NCBI RefSeq assembly: GCF_022347545.1
Contig: NZ_JAKREW010000019.1
Span: forward strand, 37,584 to 101,583
DNA from: Terribium retamae
Lineage (GTDB): Bacteria; Pseudomonadota; Alphaproteobacteria; Rhizobiales; Rhizobiaceae
DNA: 64,000 nt
Direction of reading: 5' to 3'
This document shows, piece by piece, positions 26,436-35,821 of the stretch. The position numbers and the translations under genes were made by a program. The notes under the pieces are model-generated. The model had not been told where the DNA came from and made no database searches. It saw nothing but the letters and a program-made list of their open reading frames with translations. Within the stretch, counting starts at the first letter, position 1, and each line of letters starts with the position of its first letter.

Positions 26436-26858
26436 TCACCGCGCGGAAGCAGCTTGATCTTTCCACAGAAGTCCGTTCCGCGCCGTCAATCGTTCGCCCG
26501 GTCCATGAACCGCGGCGAACAACAGTCCCGCCAGGAAGGTGAAGTGGTCGACGAAGAAACCGAATTCGGCCTGGTTCCCCTGCCAATGCGAGGGACCATG
26601 AAAGGCGAAGGCTAGGAAGATCACGTATGCGGCCGCCAGCAAAGCGGCTTCGGAAAAGAACGCGCCGGTCAAGAAGGCCAGCACCAGGCCGACCTCGAAG
26701 ATGGCAGCCAACCAGGCAAGAAGCAGCGGAACAGGAAAGCCGGCAGCCGCGATATAGGCGGCAGTATCAGCCATGCCGGCAAACTTGAACGCCGCGGCCA
26801 TGGCAAAGGCACCCGCAAAGATCAGTCTTGCGATCAAAATTGCAACAGTTCTGCCCAT
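26436..26858 (-). CDS. DoxX family membrane protein
   Basis: This 140-residue protein has four hydrophobic segments and the DoxX pattern (LIFAGAFAMAAAFKFAGM ... YIAAAGFPVP ... ALLAAAYVIFLAFAFH). DoxX-like proteins are membrane proteins of mostly unknown role, some linked to redox processes. The ATG at 26858 was chosen over the longer frame because of the strong ribosome-binding site GGAGGGAACA. It converges on purF with a 21-base gap. Confidence 0.87.
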   Translation of the reverse strand: MGRTVAILIARLIFAGAFAMAAAFKFAGMADTAAYIAAAGFPVPLLLAWLAAIFEVGLVLAFLTGAFFSEAALLAAAYVIFLAFAFHGPSHWQGNQAEFGFFVDHFTFLAGLLFAAVHGPGERLTARNGLLWKDQAASAR

Positions 26859-27043
26859 TGTTCCCTCCTTTGGAGCCAGTTTCGTCCCCAAGGACGGTGC
26901 AGCAAGACCAATTCCGACATCCCGTTTGAAATTCCTGCGACCATTCGTCGGGTCCCCTGCTCGCAACGGTGTGCGGGGTTTCGTTTGTCCGGATTTCGTC
27001 CTATCTGGTCGCGCTGACCATTCTCGTCGAATTGGATGACCGC

Positions 27044-27805
27044 ATGACCGCTACTCCAGATCTCACCGGCCGCCTTGCAGTCGTCACCGGCGCCTCGCGC
27101 GGCATCGGCTATTTCATCGCCAAGCAGATGGCTGCAGCCGGCGCCCATGTCATCGCAGTGGCCCGCACGGTCGGCGGACTTGAGGAACTGGACGATGAGA
27201 TCAAGGCAGAACATGCCAAGACCGGCAAGGGCGAAGCGACCTTGGTACCGCTGGACCTCGCAGACATGGCCGGCATCGACCGGCTGGGCGGCGCAATCCA
27301 CGAGCGCTGGGGCAAGCTCGATATCCTGGTCGCCAATGCCGGCGTGCTTGGCGTGATCGCTCCACTCGGCCACGTCGAAGCCAAGACCTTCGAGAAGGTG
27401 ATCAACATCAACGTCACCTCGACGTGGCGCCTGATCCGTTCGGTCGACCCGCTGCTCAGGCTTTCCGACGCCGGCCGCGCCATCTTGCTCTCATCGGGGG
27501 CAGCACATTCGGCACGCGCTTTCTGGGGCCCTTACGCTGCATCCAAGGCAGCGATCGAGGCGATGGGCCGCTCCTGGGCAGACGAAACTCGCAATTCGCC
27601 GTTGCGCATCAACATGGTCGACCCCGGCGCCACCCGCACTGCCATGCGTTCGCAAGCGGTCCCCGGCGAAAATCCCGACACTTTGCCCCACCCTTCCGAA
27701 ATCGCTGCGCGTATCGTGCCGCTGGCAAGTCCCTCGATGACCGAAACCGGCATGATCTTCCAAGCCAAGCACAATCGCTGGGTATCGTACCAAATGCCGG
27801 CCTGA
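27044..27805 (+). CDS. SDR family oxidoreductase
   Basis: This 253-residue protein has the NAD(P)-binding TGASRGIGYFIAKQ (residues ~16-29) and the NAG motif LVANAGVLG. The active-site serine is in LLSSGAAHSARAFWGPYAASKAA, with the YxxxK catalytic pair (YAASK) intact. The substrate is unknown. The ATG at 27044 is preferred to upstream in-frame starts because the Rossmann fold begins soon after it. Divergent from DoxX. Confidence 0.9.
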   Translation: MTATPDLTGRLAVVTGASRGIGYFIAKQMAAAGAHVIAVARTVGGLEELDDEIKAEHAKTGKGEATLVPLDLADMAGIDRLGGAIHERWGKLDILVANAGVLGVIAPLGHVEAKTFEKVININVTSTWRLIRSVDPLLRLSDAGRAILLSSGAAHSARAFWGPYAASKAAIEAMGRSWADETRNSPLRINMVDPGATRTAMRSQAVPGENPDTLPHPSEIAARIVPLASPSMTETGMIFQAKHNRWVSYQMPA

Positions 27806-27893
27806 GGCCCGCAAACAAAGCTGCGATTGCGGGATGAATCCTTTCCCCGGTATCGTTGCTCTCGGTGAGGGCAATCCAACCGGGAGGAATATC

Positions 27894-28523
27894 ATGCGCA
27901 AACTGCTTTTCTTTTCCGTAACGGCAGCCCTGCTCGTTGCAGGAACAGCCTACGCTCAGGACAAGACGATGAGTTTCTTCGTCACCAGTGTCGGCTCTGG
28001 TAAGGGCGCAGACCTTGGTGGTCTAGCTGGTGCCGATGCGCATTGCAGCAAGCTGGCCGAGGCTGCCGGCGTGACCGGCAAGACCTGGCATGCCTATCTT
28101 TCCACAAAAGACACCGACGCGCGCGACCGCATCGGCAAGGGCCCATGGGTCAACGCCAAGGGTGAGAAGATTGCGGACGACGTCGCGTCTCTCCACAGCG
28201 ACAAGAACAATCTCACCAAACAGACGGCGCTCGATGAAAAAGGCGAGGTGATCAACGGACGCGGCGACAAGCCGAACCGCCATGACATCCTGACCGGATC
28301 GAACCCGGACGGCACCAGGGCCGCCGACAAAACCTGCGGTGACTGGACGTTGAGCGGCGCCGAAGGTGTCGCGCTCATGGGACATTCCGACCGCACCGGT
28401 CTCGACGATTCGGCAGCGGCCAAATCTTGGAACTCGTCCCACGGCTCGCGTGGCGGCTGCAGCCAGGAGGCACTCAAAGGCACCGGTGGTGATGGGCTGT
28501 TTTATTGCTTCGCATCCGAATGA
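27894..28523 (+). CDS. Secreted lectin-like (endostatin/collagen-XVIII-like fold) protein
   Basis: The 209-residue product begins with a clear signal peptide, MRKLLFFSVTAALLVAGTAYAQ, probably cut after AYA. The mature part (KTMSFFVTSVGSGKGADLGGLAGADAHCSKLA, KTWHAYLSTKDTDARDRI, CGDWTLSGAEG, ending GGDGLFYCFASE) resembles rhizobial proteins labelled lectin, with conserved Trp and Cys residues of an endostatin-like C-type lectin fold. It is probably periplasmic. The start at 27894 follows a GGGAGGAATATC ribosome-binding site. Confidence 0.75.
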   Translation: MRKLLFFSVTAALLVAGTAYAQDKTMSFFVTSVGSGKGADLGGLAGADAHCSKLAEAAGVTGKTWHAYLSTKDTDARDRIGKGPWVNAKGEKIADDVASLHSDKNNLTKQTALDEKGEVINGRGDKPNRHDILTGSNPDGTRAADKTCGDWTLSGAEGVALMGHSDRTGLDDSAAAKSWNSSHGSRGGCSQEALKGTGGDGLFYCFASE

Positions 28524-28594
28524 GTGAACCCGCAGCAGCTCTAAGTCACACTTAATCCAAGTTCGGTTGCTGTGTTCACTTTTCAAGGCAGCTG

Positions 28595-28623
28595 GCTCCG
28601 AAGGTTGATTCAGCTTTCGGAGC
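28595..28623 (+). other. Stem-loop after the lectin-like gene
   Basis: GCTCCGAA (28595-28602) pairs with TTCGGAGC (28616-28623) around a 13-base loop, 72 bases after the lectin-like gene. There is no T run, so it is only a weak terminator candidate. Confidence 0.4.
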
Positions 28624-28712
28624 TATGCGTCATGGGCGCGCTTTCGCGTGCGGCCAAGACTTGCTAGGTAACGTCAACTCATTCATTCCCAATCCTAAAG
28701 TGAGGACTTTCC

Positions 28713-28961
28713 ATGTCATCGACCGTTGCTCTGGTCTGGTATCTCGTCGTTGCCGGCCCGCAAGGCGGCATGGTTGTGCTGCCCAGCACCTTCGACAACC
28801 GCGAGCAATGCGCGGCGGCTATCACCGAATTCCAGAAGCAGCAGCCTGCTCCGACCGGCTGGACGGTCCAGTGCGTGCCAAGCGCCTCGCCTTATGCCGA
28901 CATGGGCGACGACGAACCCGGCGCCGAACAGCAGCAGCCGGCCCCGGCCCCAGCCCAGTAA
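28713..28961 (+). CDS. Hypothetical small protein, possibly exported
   Basis: The 82-residue product has a hydrophobic N-terminus (MSSTVALVWYLVVAGPQGGMVVLP), then a region with two cysteines (REQCAAAITEFQ and WTVQCVPSAS) that could form a disulfide, and an acidic Gln/Pro/Ala tail. I do not recognise a named family. The start has a good ribosome-binding site (GTGAGGAC). A dispersed repeat begins just after the stop. Confidence 0.7.
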   Translation: MSSTVALVWYLVVAGPQGGMVVLPSTFDNREQCAAAITEFQKQQPAPTGWTVQCVPSASPYADMGDDEPGAEQQQPAPAPAQ

Positions 28962-28974
28962 GGCTACCGGCGTT

Positions 28975-29078
28975 GGAGCATTTTGTAGCCAAGTGGAATC
29001 ACTTGGCGTTACAAGAATGTGACGAAAACAAAAACTTAGAGCGTTTCCGCGTTTCCGTGAAAAACGGAAACGCTCTAG
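28975..29078. repeat. Dispersed palindromic repeat, two-hairpin form
   Basis: The first hairpin has arms GCCAAGTG (28988-28995) and CACTTGGC (29000-29007). The second has perfect 13-base arms TAGAGCGTTTCCG (29037-29049) and CGGAAACGCTCTA (29065-29077). The second hairpin shares TTAGAGCGTTTCC with the element at 4947. No other feature is seen in the gap up to 29209. Confidence 0.8.
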
Positions 29079-29209
29079 GACTGCGCCAACGCAAGCATTT
29101 GTCTGGCTCAGCAGCGTTGGCGGCGCCTCTCGTGTAGTTTGGCAGCTACGGAGGGGCCTGGACCAATTACGATTCTGGCTCGGCCGTGCATCGCGCAGCC
29201 GAGCCTATA

Positions 29210-30100
29210 ATGACAGACGTCGTTCTTACCGATACGCGCGAACGCGTGCTGGCGGGCATCTTGCTCACCAGTCTGGCGTATTTGCTGTTCTCGCTCCAGG
29301 ACGCCTCGATCAAGCTGCTGGTCACTGCCGCGACGGTCTGGCAGATCCTGTTTTTTCGCAGTGCCACCATCCTTGCCGGTTGCCTGGTGACGGGCGGCCG
29401 GCAACTTCTGGCCGATTCCCTGCACTCGCCGATCCTTAAATCCATGCTGCTGCGTAGCTTCCTGATCCTCGCTGCATGGCTTTGCTACTACACGGCCGCC
29501 AAAGACCTGCAGCTAGCCGAACTCACCACGATCTACTTTGCTGCCCCCATTATCGTGACGGGACTATCGATCGTGATTCTCGGGGAAAAGGTGCCTTTGC
29601 TGCGTTGGGCAGCTGTCCTGATCGGCTTTGGCGGTGTCTTCGTCGCTTGCGATCCTGCCAGTCTAGGCTTTTCGCTCCCTGTACTTCTAGTCTTGGCGGC
29701 GGCCTGCTTTTGGGGGCTATCCATTGTTCTCCTGAGCAAAGTCGCCGGACAGGAGCGCACGACTGTGCAACTGGTGCTCAACAACGGCTTCTTCCTGGTG
29801 ATCGCGGGAATTCCGCTGCTTTGGATCTGGCAGACACCCGGCTGGCAGGACTTCCTGCTGATGATCGCCGTCGGTGCCCTTGGCGGGCTCGGACAGTATT
29901 TCCTGTTCGAGGGCATGAAGCGGGCGCCGATTTCCATCATTGCACCATTCGAATACACCGCGCTGCTCTGGGCGTTCGCGCTCGGCTTCCTGATCTGGGG
30001 TGACGTGCCGCGTGACGCCGTGTTCGTCGGAGCGGCTATCATCGTGTTCGCCGGTCTCGTTATCGTCGCCAGCGAACGTTTCCGCAAACCTGCAGCCTAG
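29210..30100 (+). CDS. EamA (DMT) family transporter
   Basis: This 296-residue protein has ten hydrophobic segments forming two EamA halves, with the typical end-of-half motif of the drug/metabolite transporter superfamily (YFAAPIIVTGLSIVILGEKVPLLRWAAVLIGFGGV). The substrate is unknown. The ATG at 29210 was chosen; the frame opens at 29186, and no strong ribosome-binding site decides between them. A second EamA gene follows 60 bases later. Confidence 0.85.
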   Translation: MTDVVLTDTRERVLAGILLTSLAYLLFSLQDASIKLLVTAATVWQILFFRSATILAGCLVTGGRQLLADSLHSPILKSMLLRSFLILAAWLCYYTAAKDLQLAELTTIYFAAPIIVTGLSIVILGEKVPLLRWAAVLIGFGGVFVACDPASLGFSLPVLLVLAAACFWGLSIVLLSKVAGQERTTVQLVLNNGFFLVIAGIPLLWIWQTPGWQDFLLMIAVGALGGLGQYFLFEGMKRAPISIIAPFEYTALLWAFALGFLIWGDVPRDAVFVGAAIIVFAGLVIVASERFRKPAA

Positions 30101-30160
30101 GCGATTCCTGCCAGAAGGTTGTCAGGAGCCTGGCGCTAGTATGGTCGCGCTGGAGGGCCG

Positions 30161-31069
30161 ATGACGCAGGCAGATGAAACGCAAAGGAACCGTGCACTCG
30201 GCATCCTGCTGGTATCAGCCTCGGCGGTCGTATTCGGCCTCACAGGCGTACTCACCAAATCGATCTCGGCCGACGCATTGACCGTGACCTGCTGGCGCGG
30301 GCTCGTCGGCTTCGTGTTGATCGGTGCTTATGTGCATTGGCGGTCGGCCGGGATTGGCCAACGTCCCGATCTGCGGCTCGGCTGGCGCGGTTGGCTGCTT
30401 GCAATCGAAGGCGCCGCAGCCAGCATTGCCTTCATCGCGGCCTTCAAATTCACCTACGTTGCCAACGTCGCGGTGATCTATGCCACCGCCCCCTTCATGA
30501 CCGCCCTGCTCGCTTGGGGCCTCGTACGCGAACCGTTCCGGTTGCCGACCGTGGCGGCAGCCGCGCTTTCCCTGACCGGCGTCGCCATCATGGTCCATGC
30601 GGGACTTGGCTCAGGCAATCTTATCGGCGACGGGCTGGCGCTGCTGATGACGATCGGCAGCGCACTCTACATTGTCATGGTTCGCGCTTTTCGTGAGACA
30701 CCGGTGGTGTGGGCGGGAGCCATCTCGTCGCTGCTTTTGTTCGTCTTTGGATGGTTCGTCACCGACCCGCTGGCGATCAACGGCAAAGACGCGATCCTGC
30801 TCGGCCTATTCGGCACCTCGTTCGCGCTCGCCTCGGTGCTGTGGACAGAGGGCAGCCGACTGATTCCAGCGCCAGAATCGGCATTGCTTGGCGCTGCCGA
30901 AATTCCTGCTGCTGTGCTGTTCGCTTGGTTTTTCCTCGCAGAGATCCCGCCGGCTGCCAGCCTGTTGGGCGGCGCAGTGGTCCTCGCAGCAGTGGTTTCC
31001 CATGGCCTGAACGATTGGAACACCGCGCGCCGGCCGGCAGAAGTTTCCACAGCCCGGGCAACAAAATAA
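30161..31069 (+). CDS. EamA (DMT) family transporter
   Basis: This 302-residue protein also has ten hydrophobic segments in two EamA repeats (FKFTYVANVAVIYATAPFMTALLAW; ALLGAAEIPAAVLFAWFFLAEIPP). GGAGGG lies just before the ATG. It is tandem with the previous EamA gene but clearly diverged from it. The substrate is unknown. Confidence 0.87.
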   Translation: MTQADETQRNRALGILLVSASAVVFGLTGVLTKSISADALTVTCWRGLVGFVLIGAYVHWRSAGIGQRPDLRLGWRGWLLAIEGAAASIAFIAAFKFTYVANVAVIYATAPFMTALLAWGLVREPFRLPTVAAAALSLTGVAIMVHAGLGSGNLIGDGLALLMTIGSALYIVMVRAFRETPVVWAGAISSLLLFVFGWFVTDPLAINGKDAILLGLFGTSFALASVLWTEGSRLIPAPESALLGAAEIPAAVLFAWFFLAEIPPAASLLGGAVVLAAVVSHGLNDWNTARRPAEVSTARATK

Positions 31070-31160
31070 TTGCATCGTCATGGAACCATCACACAGCCCA
31101 AGCATTATTCGATTGCGGGCCACGCTCTAGTCCCCCCAACCCCTCGGCCCGCTCCCCTCC

Positions 31161-31188
31161 AGCCGACCTTCTGGTCGGCTTTTTCTTA
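31161..31188 (+). terminator. Rho-independent terminator after EamA pair
   Basis: AGCCGACC and GGTCGGCT pair perfectly around TTCT and are followed by TTTTCTT. It ends the EamA transcripts 91 bases past the stop. The remaining gap to 31329 shows no gene. Confidence 0.9.
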
Positions 31189-31329
31189 TTCCGGTCTCTT
31201 CTGCTGTGCCGCATTGACCTTGACGGGACTTCCGATACGTTCTGCCCGGTTGATCGACAACCTTCGACGCACTGCACGGAACGCCTTGCGGGCGTGCGAC
31301 ACCCTGAATGGCATTGGGAGTGACGCGGT

Positions 31330-33552
31330 ATGATCCTCAGCGTTGGCCTGTTCGCCGCCGTCGCGCTTGCTTGGCTGTTGATTGCGGCCATCGAGAAGTT
31401 TCGGCTTGGCCTCAGCTTCGCACAGGCGTTTCTCTACACGCCTTTCAAACTCGCCTACCGTGTAGCCGACCATAAGCTCAAGGTTGCGCGCAGGGCTGAG
31501 GCCCCGGTCATCTACGCAATCGTACATCAATCAAAGCTCGATCCGGCGCTCATGCTGTCATTGCTTCCGGAGGATACATTGCACATCCTCGACGAAGCTT
31601 CGGCGCGTTCCTTCTGGCTGGAACCCTGGCGCGAACTGGCACGCACCATCGCTTTCAATGCCGAGCATGTCTTTGTCAGCCGCCGTCTGGTCCGCGTTTT
31701 GAAAGGACGCGGTCGGCTTGCGGTCTATTTCCCCGATGCCGTCGAGCCGGACGTGAAATCTTTCCGGCTCTACCGGGCGGTTTCGCGGATCGCCCTGCAG
31801 GCAGATGCTCGCATCGTACCGATCTTCGTCGGCGGCGCACGCTGGCTGCCAATGTCGCTGACACCAGCGGATCGTGCGCCGCGCAAGCTGTTTCAAAAAT
31901 TGTCGGTCAGCGTGCTGCCCCCGATGACGCTCGATGAACTGGCCGCACGAGATGGTGAGCCCCCCAGGAACCGGGGTAATGCTCTGTTCGACTATGTCGC
32001 AGAGGTGCGTTTCGCAGCTACCGACCTCAGCCACAGCCTGTTCCAATCGATCCGCGACGCCTCCGATCGCTTCGGCGCGTCGCACCCAATCGTCGAAGAC
32101 GTGATCGGTGGCACACTCAGTTATCGCAAGCTTTTTGCTGCCGCCCGCCTCCTAGGTCAACGCGTGGAAGCCCGCACCGCGCCAGGCGAAGCCGTGGGCG
32201 TTCTTCTGCCGAACTCAAACGGTCTGGCGGCCACGATGCTCGGCCTGTGGTCGGCGAACCGTGTGGCGGCGATGATCAACTATACGGCAGGCCCCGCCAA
32301 CGTAGGCTCCGGCGTGCGCACAGCCGTCATCCGTACAATGATCTCCTCGCGCGCCTTCGTCGAGAAGGCTGCCCTGTCCGATATCGTCATGGCCGCGGAG
32401 GAAGGCGGGGCGCGACTGCTTTGGCTGGAAGACGTCCAAGAAAACATCTCGGCGTTCGAGAAGCTGGTCGCCGGCCTGTTCTGGCGCTGGCCGCTGCAGC
32501 CCCAGAATGCGAGCACAGCGGCGGTCATTCTCTTCACCTCCGGATCGGAGGGCACTCCGAAGGCCGTGGTGCTCTCCAACAGCAATCTCCAGGCCAATGC
32601 GATGCAGGCCGAGGCGCGCATCACGATTTCCCCAAAGGATGTCCTCTTCAACGTTCTGCCGGCATTCCATTCCTTTGGACTGACCGGCGGCACGATTTTA
32701 CCGCTGCTGACGGGCGTGAAAGCTTTCCAATATCCGTCTCCGTTGCATTACAAGCTCATCCCGGAAGCGGCCCGGAAAGTGCGCCCCACCGTCATGTTCG
32801 GCACCGATACTTTCCTGGCCAACTATGCACGCAACGCCAAGGAAGGTGACTTCTCCAGCCTGCGCTTCATCGTGGCCGGCGCTGAACCGGTGAAGCCGGA
32901 AACGCGGCGTACCTACCGCGAGCGCTTCCAGGCCGAAATCATCGAGGGCTTCGGGCTGACCGAGGCCGCACCTGTGGTTTCCGTCAATACCGCCATTCAC
33001 AATCGCGAGGGCACCGTCGGACGATTGCTGCCCTCCATCCGCATGCGCATAGACCCTGTGGAGGGCGTCAAGGACGGTGGCAGGCTTTGGCTGGACGGCC
33101 CCAATATGATGATGGGCTACATGTCCGAGGATCGGCCAGGCGTGCTGCGGCCGCTGGAAGGTTGGCACGATAGCGGAGACATCGTCTCGGTTGACCGCGA
33201 TGGTTTCATCACGATTCGTGGCCGCGCAAAACGCTTCGCCAAAGTCGCCGGGGAGATGGTGTCGCTCGGCGCGGTCGAGATGTTGGCCCAGTCGCTGTGG
33301 CCGGAGGGCGATCATGCGGTGGTGGCCGTACCCGACAAGCGGCGGGGCGACCGCATCATACTGATAACCACGGCCAGCGATGCCGAACCCGAAGCACTGC
33401 GCAAATTCAGCAAAGAGAAAGGCGCTGCGGAACTGACGGTGCCGCAAGACATCGTCCAGGTGGAGGCGTTGCCGGTCCTGGGTTCCGGCAAGACGGACTA
33501 TGTTGCAGCGCGGAAAATGGTCATGGAACGGTTAGGCCTCGAAGCCGCATAG
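31330..33552 (+). CDS. Bifunctional lysophospholipid acyltransferase / acyl-ACP synthetase (Aas-like)
   Basis: The 740-residue fusion has an N-terminal hydrophobic helix and a PlsC-type acyltransferase domain (residues ~45-220; the HX4D motif is HQSKLD) joined to an AMP-forming acyl-ACP/CoA synthetase domain (~240-735; ILFTSGSEGTPKAVVLSN, EGFGLTEAAP, SGDIVSVDRDGF, GSGKTDY). E. coli Aas re-acylates lysophosphatidylethanolamine with this layout. The neighbouring convergent genes pssA and psd make phosphatidylethanolamine, which fits. Unlike some relatives it has no MFS (LplT) domain. Confidence 0.88.
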   Translation: MILSVGLFAAVALAWLLIAAIEKFRLGLSFAQAFLYTPFKLAYRVADHKLKVARRAEAPVIYAIVHQSKLDPALMLSLLPEDTLHILDEASARSFWLEPWRELARTIAFNAEHVFVSRRLVRVLKGRGRLAVYFPDAVEPDVKSFRLYRAVSRIALQADARIVPIFVGGARWLPMSLTPADRAPRKLFQKLSVSVLPPMTLDELAARDGEPPRNRGNALFDYVAEVRFAATDLSHSLFQSIRDASDRFGASHPIVEDVIGGTLSYRKLFAAARLLGQRVEARTAPGEAVGVLLPNSNGLAATMLGLWSANRVAAMINYTAGPANVGSGVRTAVIRTMISSRAFVEKAALSDIVMAAEEGGARLLWLEDVQENISAFEKLVAGLFWRWPLQPQNASTAAVILFTSGSEGTPKAVVLSNSNLQANAMQAEARITISPKDVLFNVLPAFHSFGLTGGTILPLLTGVKAFQYPSPLHYKLIPEAARKVRPTVMFGTDTFLANYARNAKEGDFSSLRFIVAGAEPVKPETRRTYRERFQAEIIEGFGLTEAAPVVSVNTAIHNREGTVGRLLPSIRMRIDPVEGVKDGGRLWLDGPNMMMGYMSEDRPGVLRPLEGWHDSGDIVSVDRDGFITIRGRAKRFAKVAGEMVSLGAVEMLAQSLWPEGDHAVVAVPDKRRGDRIILITTASDAEPEALRKFSKEKGAAELTVPQDIVQVEALPVLGSGKTDYVAARKMVMERLGLEAA

Positions 33553-33648
33553 CGCAAGTGGTAGTCAAGCGGGCTCAGATCGCCTGAAAACACCTTGCCG
33601 GAAACCTGCAATTCTTGCTTCGCTGACCCATCGATTCGGGATCTTGCT

Positions 33649-34482
33649 TCAGCTGTCGTTTTCGCCCGCTTTATGATCGACATCCGGGGGCAGGATCGCT
33701 TCGCCTTCCTTCTTGGCCCTCCGGGAATAGGCCCGCACGCTGAAGGGTAGGAATACCAGGTAGGCCGCCACCGATGCCGTCAGCGTGTGCCATGGGTAGC
33801 TCACCAAAAGCAGCACATAGAGCACGACAGCGAGGATCACCGGCAGCACGCGATCGCCGGGAATCTTCACGCTCTTGCCGGAGTAGACCGGCAAGCGGCT
33901 GACCAGCAGGAAGGCGATCAGCACCGTGAAGGCAACGCCGGCAAAGGCGATCGGACGCGTCGGCTGCAGGCCGAGAAAGGACAGGTAGAGCGGTAACAGG
34001 ACAAGCACGGCACCCGCAGGGGCCGGGACACCGACAAAATAATCGACCTGCCAGGCGGGACGATCCGTCTGTTCATCAAGCACATTGAAGCGTGCCAGAC
34101 GCATGCCGCAGGCGATGGCGAACAGAAGCGCTGCGATCCAGCCTGGCGAGCCGGCCCTGTCGAGCAGATAAGCGTAAAGAACCAGCGCCGGCGCCACACC
34201 GAAATTGACGATGTCGGCCAGCGAATCCATCTGGGCGCCGAACTTCGACGTCGCCTTGAGGAGCCGCGCCAGACGGCCATCGATGCCGTCGAGGAACGCT
34301 GCGATGAGTACCATGACCACCGCAGTCTCGAAGCGGTTCTCAAAGGCGAAGCGGATTCCCGAAAGTCCGGCGCAGATCGCCAGAACGGTCACCAGGTTCG
34401 GAAGAACCATGCGCAGCGGAATCTCGGTGATGCGCGGTCCGCCGTGGCTATGCGGCTCGAATTTCTTGAAGGGAGCGCCCAT
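33649..34482 (-). CDS. pssA: CDP-diacylglycerol--serine O-phosphatidyltransferase
   Basis: PssA makes phosphatidylserine from CDP-diacylglycerol and serine. The 277-residue membrane protein has the CDP-alcohol phosphotransferase motif DGIDGRLARLL...FGAQMDSLADIVNFG (residues ~70-100) with all conserved Asp/Gly/Arg residues, and about eight hydrophobic segments. It lies 11 bases after psd on the same strand, so the two form the phosphatidylethanolamine operon. Confidence 0.96.
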   Translation of the reverse strand: MGAPFKKFEPHSHGGPRITEIPLRMVLPNLVTVLAICAGLSGIRFAFENRFETAVVMVLIAAFLDGIDGRLARLLKATSKFGAQMDSLADIVNFGVAPALVLYAYLLDRAGSPGWIAALLFAIACGMRLARFNVLDEQTDRPAWQVDYFVGVPAPAGAVLVLLPLYLSFLGLQPTRPIAFAGVAFTVLIAFLLVSRLPVYSGKSVKIPGDRVLPVILAVVLYVLLLVSYPWHTLTASVAAYLVFLPFSVRAYSRRAKKEGEAILPPDVDHKAGENDS

Positions 34483-34493
34483 TGCGCCGTTCC

Positions 34494-35192
34494 CTACGAG
34501 ATGCGCACCAGCGGCGCTGCCTGCGCGCCACCGAATTCGGCAATGATGGTTTCACCGGCAACCGCCGTCTGCCCAACGGCAACACGCGGTGCGGCATTAG
34601 CCGGCAGAAAGACGTCCACACGCGAGCCGAAGCGGATCAGCCCGAAGCGCTCACCGACCGCAAGCGTGCCGCCGGTGTCGGCCCAGCAGACAATGCGCCT
34701 AGCCACCAGCCCGGCGATCTGCACCGCAGCTACGGTGCCGTTGGGGCTTTCGATAACGACACCGTTGCGTTCGTTTTCCTGGCTGGCCTTGTCAAGCTCG
34801 GCATTGAGGAACTTTCCCGGCCGATGCTCGATGCGCGTGATGCGACCGCGCACCGGAGCCCTGTTCACATGACAGGAAAACACGTTCATGAACACCGAGA
34901 TGCGCGTCATCTCGGTTGTGCCGAGACCAAGTTCGCGCGGAGGTATTGCCGGTCCTACAGCAGAGACAACGCCGTCGGCCGGACTGACCACCAGACGATC
35001 ATCGACCGGCGTCACCCGTTCTGGGTCGCGGAAGAAATAGGCGCACCATGCCGTCAGGATCAGACCGATCCAGAACAGCGTCGAAGAAAAATATCCAAGC
35101 AGCAGCGTTGCCGCGGCAAAACCCGCAATGAACGGATAGCCTTCGCGGTGGATCGGAACGAATGCGTTCTTGACCGTGTCGACAAGGTTCAT
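34494..35192 (-). CDS. psd: Phosphatidylserine decarboxylase proenzyme
   Basis: Psd decarboxylates phosphatidylserine to phosphatidylethanolamine. The 232-residue length is right for the short alphaproteobacterial type. The product has [22 protein letters not shown], two hydrophobic segments near the N-terminus, [16 protein letters not shown], and the autocleavage site GS in [11 protein letters not shown] near the C-terminus, where the serine becomes the pyruvoyl group. The ATG at 35192 was chosen over a 28-codon upstream extension. Confidence 0.95.
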   Translation of the reverse strand: MNLVDTVKNAFVPIHREGYPFIAGFAAATLLLGYFSSTLFWIGLILTAWCAYFFRDPERVTPVDDRLVVSPADGVVSAVGPAIPPRELGLGTTEMTRISVFMNVFSCHVNRAPVRGRITRIEHRPGKFLNAELDKASQENERNGVVIESPNGTVAAVQIAGLVARRIVCWADTGGTLAVGERFGLIRFGSRVDVFLPANAAPRVAVGQTAVAGETIIAEFGGAQAAPLVRIS

Positions 35193-35348
35193 CGGGTGAG
35201 GGGTGGCTCCGTTTCGGATGCGCCTCTCTACCGGAAAGCGCCCAGCATCGCAACGCGCCAAAGCCGCGCGGGCCACCGCCGCCGGGCCAACACGGCAGCG
35301 AGCGCTTCACATTGCAGGCAATCGTCCGGCTAAGTGGTTGAGATTGTT

Positions 35349-35738
35349 CTAATTCTCCACCGATTCCGTAACCGGGAACGGCACGCCCGGCAGATAGAGC
35401 GGGATTGGCCGGATTTCGTAGACCGCAGTCGGGTTCGCGCTGCGGAGACTACGGGCAGCTTCGATCGCCTCGTCACGGGTGGCGCAATCAACGACATAGA
35501 AGCCGAGCAACTGCTCCTTGGTCTCGGCGAATGGCCCGTCAATGACCATCCCGGCACCGGAGCCGCGCAAGGTGAAGGCACCTTCCGTGGGTCCCAGACG
35601 CGCAGCGGGGCCTAACTTGCCCTCGGCCAACAATCTCTCGCGAACGCTGGCGAGATCCGCCATCACGGCAGCATCCTCATCCGGCGTCCAGGATTCGACC
35701 ACACCCGAGGCGTGATAAGCGAGAATGGCATAAAGCAT
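35349..35738 (-). CDS. YCII-related domain protein
   Basis: This 129-residue protein starts MLYAILAYHASG and contains the DGPFAETKEQLLGFYVVD signature of the YCII/DGPF family. Members are dimeric alpha-beta proteins of largely unknown catalysis, often found next to ECF sigma factors; none is adjacent here (the nearest is at 58 kb). Its longer open frame runs into the end of the ABC transporter gene and is not used. Confidence 0.85.
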   Translation of the reverse strand: MLYAILAYHASGVVESWTPDEDAAVMADLASVRERLLAEGKLGPAARLGPTEGAFTLRGSGAGMVIDGPFAETKEQLLGFYVVDCATRDEAIEAARSLRSANPTAVYEIRPIPLYLPGVPFPVTESVEN

Positions 35739-35821
35739 CGGTTCCCCCGGGTTGCTGGGCGCCCCCTGCCCTGGCGCACTTCGGCCTGGCCGACCGAAGG
35801 TATAGCGTAGATCCGTGCCGC

